A stretch of 64,000 nt of DNA from Novosphingobium sp. PP1Y (GTDB taxonomy: Bacteria; Pseudomonadota; Alphaproteobacteria; Sphingomonadales; Sphingomonadaceae): positions 775,001 to 839,000 of the forward strand of contig NC_015580.1 of the NCBI RefSeq assembly GCF_000253255.1, in the 5' to 3' direction. How positions within the stretch are numbered: position 1 is the first letter of the stretch; every line of letters begins with the position of its first letter. The translations under genes were made by a program, and so were the position numbers. A model generated the notes under the pieces. That model saw only the letters and a program-made list of their open reading frames with translations. It had not been told where the DNA came from and searched no databases. This document shows, piece by piece, positions 57,184 through 64,000 of this stretch.

Positions 57184-58191
57184 TCAGTTGGTGCCCAGAT
57201 CCGCGCAGGCGATCTCGAAAGCTTCTGCGCGGGTAGTCGCGCTACGGTATCCTTCATAGACGCCGGTCCACTGACGAGCGAAGCCGCTGACCTTGCCGTA
57301 GTTGTTGTCCAGCGCGACATGCGGAATGTCGAGCAGTACGCTCAGGATATGCGCGTGAAGTCGGTCGGTCACGACCACGCGGCCGCGCGAAAGCATGGCG
57401 AGCCCGCGCTGTACGCGCCGTTCTGCAAGGGCCTGGTAGCGCCGCAGGCGCTTGTCCTGCTCGCCCCGTCCCAGCAGGCGAGCCAGCTTTGCCCGGGCCC
57501 TGAGCTGAAGCTTCTCACCATTGTCCTCGTGGAGCCAGTCCACTTGTTCCACTCCGGCCGGCACCGGCGAGGTGTCTGCGGTGCGTTCATGATCGGTGCG
57601 CAGGAGCGCCAGGATCGGTTCCTGCGAGGCATCGCGCTTTTGCGGCCCCATCATCAGGGCGCTGTCGGGTGCGAGCCGCACGTCGCAATCGAACTGGCGC
57701 CGGGCGAATTCGAACGAGGCGGTATCGCGCGTCAGCAGCGTGAAGGCGCCGTGCGCTTCGATCGCACGCGCCATCTTCGCCGCCGCGGCTTCGTCGTTGT
57801 AGTGGATCGATTGCGGGAGTTGCACGATCGGTCGGCCCGGGAAGCTTTCCAGCAAGTGCAGCCGCAGTTCCTCGTGCTTCATCCAGCTCGTGCCGAAATT
57901 ACCGCCGCCGTGGATCAGGATCGGACCGTCAGGGCAGGTCTGCCGAAGGTCATCGACGCTGAAGTTGTTCAGAGCAGCGGTATAGGCAGGCGTTCGGCCT
58001 TGCGCGCGCAGCCACGTCATTTCTCCGAGCCATATGGCAGAATCCCCGACGTTCGAGTGATCGGGAAAGTCCACCAGGGCCAGCGGCCCGGCCGGTATCG
58101 TCTGCGAGAAGACGTTGCCCAGTTCTTCTCCCAGTGCGCGGATCAGGGTCTGGGCGGTAAGTCTTTGTGGCATGCGGGAAAACTCGTTCAT
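57184..58191 (-). CDS. Polysaccharide pyruvyl transferase family protein
   Basis: This 335-residue protein carries the family marks SNVGDSAIWLGEMTWL near the N-terminus, ILIHGGGNFGTSW, and the C-terminal VVTDRLHAHILSVLLDIPHVALDNNYGKV. The family adds ketal-linked pyruvate to sugars, giving the polymer negative charge. The ATG at 58191 overlaps the flippase stop by four bases; the frame continues far upstream but only as a shadow of that gene. It implies a pyruvylated exopolysaccharide, though some members have other donors. Confidence 0.9.
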   Translation of the reverse strand: MNEFSRMPQRLTAQTLIRALGEELGNVFSQTIPAGPLALVDFPDHSNVGDSAIWLGEMTWLRAQGRTPAYTAALNNFSVDDLRQTCPDGPILIHGGGNFGTSWMKHEELRLHLLESFPGRPIVQLPQSIHYNDEAAAAKMARAIEAHGAFTLLTRDTASFEFARRQFDCDVRLAPDSALMMGPQKRDASQEPILALLRTDHERTADTSPVPAGVEQVDWLHEDNGEKLQLRARAKLARLLGRGEQDKRLRRYQALAERRVQRGLAMLSRGRVVVTDRLHAHILSVLLDIPHVALDNNYGKVSGFARQWTGVYEGYRSATTRAEAFEIACADLGTN

Positions 58192-59714
58192 CGAAACTTT
58201 CGCAAGGTCTTGAGGGCAAGGCCCCGCCAGACCGGGCTGAGAGCGATCACGGTGATGCCATAGACCAGCGCGCCGATCGCCATGTTGAGGAAAAGAACCA
58301 ACCAGGAGCCGGCCAGTTCCGGCACCCCGGGATGGGCGACGAGCGCGCGGGTGGCGGGCATGGTGAGGTGAAGGACGAGGCCCATCAGCACCGAAGCCGC
58401 CAGCGGCTGCCAGATCGCGCTCCAGGTATGGCGCAGGCCGATCCCGGAAACGCGCGCGAGCAGGAAGATCTGCAGGGGCAGGGTCAGGTACGAACGCACG
58501 ACATAGGCGCAGGCGACCGCGAAGACGCCGTAGGGCGCGGCGATGAGCGTGAAGATCGCCGTGAGGCTGAGCTGGGTCAGCGAGATCGTCAGCAGGCTCC
58601 TGCTCGCTCCCAGCGCGCCGAGCGAAGGCGAGGCGAACTGGTTGAGCGTGAAGGGAATGGCCATGAAGGCGAAGACTTGCGCAAGATCGCCTGCGGCGGC
58701 CCACTTGTCGCCGAACACGGTGGGGATCGCCAGCGGCGCCAGCACGCCGAAGCCGACCAGCGCGGGAAAGGAGATGATTGCGGCCTTCGAGATCATCCAC
58801 TGGTAGGCGCGGGCCAGTTCGACCCGATCGTCCTTGACGCGCGCCAGGGTCTGCATGGCGACCGTGGTGAAAGGACGGATCGCGCCGTTGGAGATGATGT
58901 CGACGGTGCGCCAGGCCGTGCGGTAGATACCGACCGCGACGACGCCGATGACGTTGCCGATGACCAGCTCCTGCAGGCGCGTCGTGGCGATGTAGACCAG
59001 CTGTACCGCAGTGAGGCTGCCGTTGATGCCGAGGTTGCGCTTGAGGATCGACCAGTGCCAGTCCCAGCCCGGCTTCCAGCGATAGGCATGGCGCGACAGG
59101 ATGGTGCTGATAATCTCGGTGAGGATGCGCTGGATCACCAGTGACCACAGGCCGAAGCCGAGCAGGGCGGCGACGATGGCCGTGCCGCCCCCGCCGATGC
59201 CGCTGGCGACCGAACGCAGCGCCGTCGTCTTGTGCCCGAACTCGCGCAGGCGCAGCGCCATGTGCGTCTGGCCCAGTGCGGAAATCGGCAGGACGATGCT
59301 CAGCACCTGAAGCGGCAGCGCGATCTGCGGCGCATTCATGAAGGCGGCGAAGGGATGGGCCAGCGCGATGATGATGGCGCTTGTCGCCAGCGAGAAGCCC
59401 ATGTGGCTGCGATAGACGGTGTCGGTAAACGCGCCGGTCAGTTCCGATTCGCGGGCAACGGTCTGGGTCAGGCCGGCCATGCTGATGGTGCGGAACACTT
59501 CGGCGAAGATTGCCATGAGCGCGAAGGCGCCGATGTCAGCCCGCGTAAGCAGGCGTGCCAGCAGCACGAAGACGATGAACGAGAAGACCTGGTCTGAGGC
59601 GAAGCGCAGGATCGACCAGCCGATCGAATGCTTGCTCTGCTTGCGCAGCTGCGTGTCGAACCGCGCACCTTGCGAGGACGCGAAGGAATCCTTGGCGAAA
59701 GTGTCACCGGCCAC
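58188..59714 (-). CDS. Wzx-like polysaccharide flippase (MOP superfamily)
   Basis: This 508-residue protein has about twelve to fourteen membrane helices. The start SIGWSILRFASDQVFSFIVFVLLARLLTRADIG and the segment GVVAVGIYRTAWRTVDIISNGAIRPF are typical of the PST/Wzx family, which moves undecaprenyl-linked repeat units across the inner membrane. The start is GTG, overlapping the glycosyltransferase 25 stop by 11 bases. Specific substrate unknown. Confidence 0.9.
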   Translation of the reverse strand: MAGDTFAKDSFASSQGARFDTQLRKQSKHSIGWSILRFASDQVFSFIVFVLLARLLTRADIGAFALMAIFAEVFRTISMAGLTQTVARESELTGAFTDTVYRSHMGFSLATSAIIIALAHPFAAFMNAPQIALPLQVLSIVLPISALGQTHMALRLREFGHKTTALRSVASGIGGGGTAIVAALLGFGLWSLVIQRILTEIISTILSRHAYRWKPGWDWHWSILKRNLGINGSLTAVQLVYIATTRLQELVIGNVIGVVAVGIYRTAWRTVDIISNGAIRPFTTVAMQTLARVKDDRVELARAYQWMISKAAIISFPALVGFGVLAPLAIPTVFGDKWAAAGDLAQVFAFMAIPFTLNQFASPSLGALGASRSLLTISLTQLSLTAIFTLIAAPYGVFAVACAYVVRSYLTLPLQIFLLARVSGIGLRHTWSAIWQPLAASVLMGLVLHLTMPATRALVAHPGVPELAGSWLVLFLNMAIGALVYGITVIALSPVWRGLALKTLRKFR

Positions 59715-60453
59715 GCAGGACGCTCAGTTTCTTGGCACGAATGCGTTGACGGTCGATCCAGCGCGCAAGGCGCTGGCGCGGGGCGTGGTAGGCAGCGCCG
59801 CGCCCCGCGCCGAAACGCTCCGCGCCGATGCCGGAGGGCACGAACTCCTCGACTATCGGGGCTGGAAACAGGGCGTAGTTGCGCACCCCGTGGTCCCACG
59901 ATCGGTCCATCTGGTCGTCGATCGGGCGGCAGACGGTGGCGCAGGCGTCCATAAAGCGCCGCGCGCCGCTCAGGGTGATCGCATAGCCTTGCGTCCCGTA
60001 GGGATGGCCGACCAGCTCGACTACAGAGCGCGAATGCTGCAGGAAATTGCGCCGCACCACGCGGCTGAAGGTAGGCACCTTGGCATAGAGCCGCAGATAG
60101 GGGATCGCCTGGGCTTCCAGATCGGTCGCGCAAAGCTGTTCGAGGAAAGCCCAGTCGACGATGACGTCGTCTTCCAGGACGATGCATTGCCGCGTGCCGC
60201 TGCGCACCATGCCCTGCCATACGGCGAAGTGGCTGGAATAGCAGCCGCGCTCGCCTTTGGTGAGCTGGCGGCCCTTGTTGCGCTCCACCGCCTGTTCGTC
60301 ATAGCTCAGGCCTTCGACCAGCTCGGTGCGGGCATCGACGAAGCGCCATGCCACTTTCGCGTCGCGGGCACGGGCCGAGAACGCGGCGCGGCGCTGGTGG
60401 GCATCGGTCATCGAGATGACGACAACCGGGCAGGAGGATGCGTTTTCAGCCAT
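59704..60453 (-). CDS. Glycosyltransferase family 25 protein
   Basis: This 249-residue protein reads CPVVVISMTDAHQRRAAF at the start and then KGERGCYSSHFAVWQGMVRSG and CIVLEDDVIVDWAFLEQL, with the EDD acid cluster common to LPS-type galactosyltransferases of family 25, and GTQGYAITLSGARRFMD. It should add a sugar, probably galactose-like, to a lipid-linked unit or a glycan. ATG 60453 is the start nearest to the conserved core; the frame is open to 60486. The gene leads the minus-strand group (GT25, flippase, pyruvyltransferase). Confidence 0.88.
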   Translation of the reverse strand: MAENASSCPVVVISMTDAHQRRAAFSARARDAKVAWRFVDARTELVEGLSYDEQAVERNKGRQLTKGERGCYSSHFAVWQGMVRSGTRQCIVLEDDVIVDWAFLEQLCATDLEAQAIPYLRLYAKVPTFSRVVRRNFLQHSRSVVELVGHPYGTQGYAITLSGARRFMDACATVCRPIDDQMDRSWDHGVRNYALFPAPIVEEFVPSGIGAERFGAGRGAAYHAPRQRLARWIDRQRIRAKKLSVLRGR

Positions 60454-60604
60454 TCTGGTTACGCACGATAATCCGCTGGATCGCATTTAACTGGCCGTGC
60501 AGGGCATCGTCCAGTTGCGCATTGGAGGTGTCGCGGTGAAGCAAACCGGATTTCACGCTGCAACGCAACAGGGCAAGGGTGGTAAAACTGGCCTGCTGCG
60601 CCAT
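60446..60604 (-). CDS. Possible 52-residue protein coupled to the GT25 gene
   Basis: A minus-strand frame from ATG 60604 runs 52 codons to a TGA at 60446-60448 that overlaps the GT25 start by eight bases. The sequence (MAQQASFTTLALLRC ... QLNAIQRIIVRNQNG) has a plausible helical end, and the overlap is the type seen between coupled genes. I know no family for it and the ribosome site is weak, so it may not be expressed. Confidence 0.35.
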   Translation of the reverse strand: MAQQASFTTLALLRCSVKSGLLHRDTSNAQLDDALHGQLNAIQRIIVRNQNG

Positions 60605-60776
60605 GGTGAGGCAAAATAGCGGTTAAGTTGCTGCGAATCGCCGCTTTGCACGCCTTGGCCAGCATTAGGACCGGTTCGTCTTCGCAATTGCGAGACGCGC
60701 TTGACCGCATGGAGGGACTGGGCAAGCGTCGTGTGCATTCGTGAATGCCAATACCGGGCATGTTTCAGGGGTAACG

Positions 60777-61652
60777 ATGTCTCCACCATTGATCAGCGTA
60801 ATCATTCCGGTCTGGAACGGCAGCGACGTGATCGGCCGGTGTCTGACCGCACTGCGCGAGCAGACCCTCCCGGCCGGGCAGTTCGAAGTCATCGTGGTCG
60901 ATAACGGATCGACGGACAATACGGTGGAGTTGGCGCGCGCCTTTCCGGAAGTCGTGGTCTATACGGAAGATCGCCCAGGCTCGTACGCCGCGCGAAACCG
61001 CGGTCTCACGCATGCCCGTGGGCATTACATCGCCTTTACCGATGCCGATTGCCGGCCGGACCCCCATTGGCTGGAAAAGGCATTGGAAGGGGCCGGACGC
61101 AACCCCAAGGCCGGTGTCCTGGCAGGGCAGATCTGCCTGTTCGAAGAGGGTGAGTTCTCCAACGCCCTGTTCAGCGATTACGAGCGTCTTTTCAGCTTTC
61201 CGCAGGCCTTCGCCCGCCGCGGCAACTGCGCGACGGCCAACTGGATGAGCCGGCGCGAGATCTTCGACAAGCTCGGCGGATTCGACGAGAACCTCAAGTC
61301 GGGCGGCGACAGGGCCATGGCGCTGCGTATTCGCGGAGCCGGATATCCGCTCGTCTATGTGCCCGAAATGATCGTCGGACACCCCGTTCGTGCTACCCGG
61401 GAAGAATTAATCCGAAAACGTCGCAGGCTCAGCGGTGGCCGGTGGGACAGAACGCAACCATCGGGAAGACTTGCAAGAGTTCTGGGAGTCACGTTATATG
61501 ACACAGCAAGACGAATAAGACGCGTCTGGATGGCGCCCGGTCTCACTATTGGCCGCAAGATAGCGTTGATGCGCCTCACTATGGACCTTTCGGTCGTTGC
61601 TACTCGTGAATACTGGCGGCTATTTCTTGGCCGTCGATCCGCAAGACAGTGA
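60777..61652 (+). CDS. Glycosyltransferase family 2
   Basis: This 291-residue GT-A enzyme has the opening ISVIIPVWNGSDVIGRCL, the acid pair and metal-binding region in IAFTDADCRPDPHWL, and NWMSRREIFDKLGGFDENL. The C-terminal region is basic and lacks membrane helices. It should transfer a nucleotide-activated sugar to the growing unit; the sugar is unknown. ATG 60777 is preferred over GTG 60741. It is divergent from the GT25 gene and followed by a second family 2 enzyme after 17 bases. Confidence 0.92.
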   Translation: MSPPLISVIIPVWNGSDVIGRCLTALREQTLPAGQFEVIVVDNGSTDNTVELARAFPEVVVYTEDRPGSYAARNRGLTHARGHYIAFTDADCRPDPHWLEKALEGAGRNPKAGVLAGQICLFEEGEFSNALFSDYERLFSFPQAFARRGNCATANWMSRREIFDKLGGFDENLKSGGDRAMALRIRGAGYPLVYVPEMIVGHPVRATREELIRKRRRLSGGRWDRTQPSGRLARVLGVTLYDTARRIRRVWMAPGLTIGRKIALMRLTMDLSVVATREYWRLFLGRRSARQ

Positions 61653-61669
61653 ATTGATCGGGGTTCTGA

Positions 61670-62644
61670 ATGACGTCTCCAAAGTTCTCTGTGGTATTGC
61701 CGCTCTACAACAAGGCCGATCATGTCGCGGCCTCGATCGAGAGTGCGCTCAAGCAGAGCCTGCCACCGTTCGAAGTGATCGTGGTCAACGATTGTTCGAC
61801 CGATGGCAGCCGCGAAATCGTGGCGGCCATCGATGACGAACGCGTGCGCATCTTCGACCGCGACCGACCCGGGCCGGGTGGCTATGCCGCGCGCAATCTC
61901 GCCATTCGTGAGGCGCGGGGCGACTGGATAGCCTTTCTCGATGCCGATGATTTCTGGCACGAGGATCATCTCGAAGTGCTCGCAGGGGCCATCGACAGGG
62001 CTCCTGAGGCCGGTGTCGCGGCAACCCGCTTCAACCATGTGTTCGATACACATAGCCAGCCGCAGCGCATCGCCCGATCCTTGGAAAACGGGGCTGTCCT
62101 GGACTTCGCGCTGTTCCTCGAAGCCTGGCTGGAAGTGCGGGAATGCCCGATGTGGACCGGAGCGATCGCCTTGCGGCGCGACCTTTTGCTCAATGCCGGC
62201 CTCTTTCCGGAAGGGCGGGCCGTGCGCGGCGGCGACAAGGATCTTTGGCTGAGGGCCATGCGCCATTCGGTGTTCACCTACGATTGCCGGTTTACCGCCG
62301 ACTTCAGCCGCGATTCCACCAACAAGGTCAGCAAGTCGACGAACACGCTTTCGACGCCCTGCCTCATCGATACGGCGCGGGCGATGCTCTCCGGGGCGGG
62401 GCCGCGCGAGAAGCGCCTGCTGCGCCTCCTCATCAATCAGGAAATTGCGCATTACACGCGCTATTCGCTCAAGCTGGACAGCCGCATCCGCATTCCCTTG
62501 CGCGATGTCGCCTTGCCTGAAGGCTGGGGCACTCTGGCGTTGCTGGCCGTCACCCGCTGGACGCCCGCGTCCTTGCGCAAATCGGCCTACCAGTTGATCA
62601 AATCAGTTCGGGCGAAACATATCGGGGCAGGGCAGACCGTATGA
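61670..62644 (+). CDS. Glycosyltransferase family 2
   Basis: This 324-residue enzyme has FSVVLPLYNKADHVAAS at the start, the diphosphate/metal region WIAFLDADDFWHEDHLEVL and a later RGGDKDLWLRAM catalytic stretch typical of family 2 enzymes. It is distinct from the preceding enzyme and should use a different sugar or acceptor. Its stop overlaps the outer-membrane gene by four bases (ATGA), tying transfer and surface steps into one message. Confidence 0.92.
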   Translation: MTSPKFSVVLPLYNKADHVAASIESALKQSLPPFEVIVVNDCSTDGSREIVAAIDDERVRIFDRDRPGPGGYAARNLAIREARGDWIAFLDADDFWHEDHLEVLAGAIDRAPEAGVAATRFNHVFDTHSQPQRIARSLENGAVLDFALFLEAWLEVRECPMWTGAIALRRDLLLNAGLFPEGRAVRGGDKDLWLRAMRHSVFTYDCRFTADFSRDSTNKVSKSTNTLSTPCLIDTARAMLSGAGPREKRLLRLLINQEIAHYTRYSLKLDSRIRIPLRDVALPEGWGTLALLAVTRWTPASLRKSAYQLIKSVRAKHIGAGQTV

Positions 62645-63984
62645 ACAGAACATCGATGTCCGCGGCCTATGTGATCGCGCGCGCGATTTCGGGGGCGTGT
62701 ATTCCCGTGGTCGCCTTCGGGGCGACGACCGTCCCGGCGATGGCGCAGAAGTATGACCCGTTCAGCAAACTCGGGACATTGGGCGCCAGCGACAATCCGC
62801 TGGACGAGGACCAACCGGAAAGCGTGACCGGACGATCGCGGCCGGAATATGCATCCGTGCCGATCCAGGCGGGCTCGCTGCAGATTATGCCTCAGGTTAC
62901 GGTCACTTCCGAATTCGACGACAACGTCTATGCCCGGGAAGACGACCGCACCAGCGACGTCAACGTCACCCTTCGCCCGCGCCTGTCGATTTCGCGCCCG
63001 TCCGATGGTTTTTCATGGTCGGTGGCAGGCGAATACGAGGCGACGCGTTTCTTCAAGCTGACTTCGGAAAATACCGACGATTATGCTTTAAAGGGCGGCG
63101 TGCAATACCAGGTGGGAAGTACGACCTATTTTCAGGCGAACGTCCTGCATGCGCGCAATTCGGAACAGCGGTCTTCGCCGGACTCGCCAACCGGAATCAT
63201 TCGGCCCAACCGCTACAAGCTGACCGAAGGTTATGCAGACATCCGGCACAGCTTCAACCGCGTAAGCCTGCAGGCGACGGTCGACTACCAACGCCTGAAC
63301 TATCGTGACAATTTCAACAATCTTGGCGAAATCGTCGATCAGTCCTTTCGTAATCGCTCGGTCTATACGGGTGGCTTGATCGCACAATATACGATGAGCC
63401 CGAGCTTCGCGATCTTCGCTGCCGGGTCTGCCAACAAGCGCGATTATCGGACTCGCATCGGACCGGTTCCGGCACGCGATTCCACCGGATACGAACTGGC
63501 GCTGGGGGCGAACTTTGCGGTTGGCAACCTGATGCGCGGAACCCTGCGTGCCGGCTACTTGCGGCAGAATTACAAGGACCCGCTGTTCAGTGATAACAAG
63601 GGCCTGCTGCTGCGCGGCGAACTGGCCTACTATGTTACGCCGCTGGTGACCCTGACGGCCAAGATCGACAGGACCGCCAATGAAACCGGTGTGCGCCAGG
63701 CGGGCGGTTTCGTGAAGACGACCGCAACGCTCCAGGCCGATTACGAATTGAAGCGCAACCTGATCTTCCACCTCGAGGCGGGCAACGAGAACCGCAATTA
63801 CAACGGTGTCGACCGTACCGACAATCGCTTTACCGGTCAGGTCAAGGCGACCTGGTTGCTGAGTCCGCGCTGGTCCCTGCAGGCCGGTATCAGCCATCGT
63901 GGACAAGACAGCTCGGGCCTGGCGAGTGGACGCGATTTCAGCGAAAACCGCGCCTTCGTCAGCATCCTGTTCAAGGGGCTATAG
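62641..63984 (+). CDS. Outer-membrane beta-barrel protein
   Basis: This 447-residue protein has a signal peptide cleaved near PAMAQ-KYDP, a ~45-residue disordered start, and then repeated alternating strands ending in a terminal Leu preceded by aromatic residues (NRAFVSILFKGL), as expected for an outer-membrane barrel. The pattern (VTSEFDDNVYARED, then many Y/R-rich strands) resembles the BBP2-type barrel often found at the end of sphingomonad exopolysaccharide clusters. It probably helps export or anchor the polymer. It is the last gene in the window; 16 bases remain. Confidence 0.85.
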   Translation: MNRTSMSAAYVIARAISGACIPVVAFGATTVPAMAQKYDPFSKLGTLGASDNPLDEDQPESVTGRSRPEYASVPIQAGSLQIMPQVTVTSEFDDNVYAREDDRTSDVNVTLRPRLSISRPSDGFSWSVAGEYEATRFFKLTSENTDDYALKGGVQYQVGSTTYFQANVLHARNSEQRSSPDSPTGIIRPNRYKLTEGYADIRHSFNRVSLQATVDYQRLNYRDNFNNLGEIVDQSFRNRSVYTGGLIAQYTMSPSFAIFAAGSANKRDYRTRIGPVPARDSTGYELALGANFAVGNLMRGTLRAGYLRQNYKDPLFSDNKGLLLRGELAYYVTPLVTLTAKIDRTANETGVRQAGGFVKTTATLQADYELKRNLIFHLEAGNENRNYNGVDRTDNRFTGQVKATWLLSPRWSLQAGISHRGQDSSGLASGRDFSENRAFVSILFKGL

Positions 63985-64000
63985 GCAAGGGCGCGGTCCT

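Overview
The window is GC-rich, densely packed chromosomal DNA of an alphaproteobacterium. The dcw cluster order (mraZ-rsmH-ftsL-ftsI-murE-murF-mraY-murD-ftsW-murG-murC-murB-ddl-ftsQ-ftsA-ftsZ), a DAP-type MurE, an FtsZ C-terminal peptide of the alphaproteobacterial kind, and the set of neighbours point to the Sphingomonadales, probably a Novosphingobium- or Sphingobium-like organism. The genus is my inference; no rRNA gene is present. I saw no insertion sequence, prophage, integrase or CRISPR array.

Layout. (1) 1-6348: three coupled genes of a predicted peptide/amide-bond system: a large transglutaminase-DUF2126 protein (5' end cut by the window), a circularly permuted ATP-grasp fused to an alpha-E domain, and a second transglutaminase-like protein. 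(2) 6362-13468: mixed housekeeping genes: a DUF1294 membrane protein, a Fur-box gene apparently broken by an in-frame amber codon, ccmBA (cytochrome c maturation), phhB, an acyltransferase, an AlkA-type glycosylase, a 2Fe-2S ferredoxin, cysteine synthase, and a membrane protein/lipoprotein pair. (3) 13799-32835: the complete dcw cluster for peptidoglycan precursor synthesis and the divisome, with start/stop overlaps at most junctions and one extra 74-codon gene between murC and murB. (4) 33060-42487: SPOR protein, YbjN-like protein, proC, Bax-inhibitor-like membrane protein, lipoprotein, tRNA-Ala(CGC), obg, a GNAT enzyme, proB and an NAD-dependent epimerase-like protein, with several clear rho-independent terminators. 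(5) 42885-52883: signalling and stress: a HAMP chemoreceptor, a YbaK-like deacylase, a small protein, the prkA-yeaH-spoVR operon on the minus strand, and a soluble globin-coupled chemoreceptor. (6) 53567-63984: an exopolysaccharide locus with a Wzc/GumC-type tyrosine autokinase, a Wzy-like polymerase, a pyruvyltransferase, a Wzx-like flippase, three glycosyltransferases and an outer-membrane beta-barrel protein.

How the parts work together. The dcw genes form one continuous read from UDP-MurNAc-peptide assembly (MurB-F, Ddl) through lipid I/II (MraY, MurG) to septal synthesis and the Z-ring (FtsW, FtsI, FtsL, FtsQ, FtsA, FtsZ). The polysaccharide genes hold most steps of a Wzx/Wzy route, but the initiating phosphoglycosyltransferase and a Wza-type exporter are not in view. 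The two least understood parts are the transglutaminase/ATP-grasp/alpha-E cluster at the left edge and the Fur-box gene near 7 kb. All functional calls are read from sequence motifs and gene order; no search was run.
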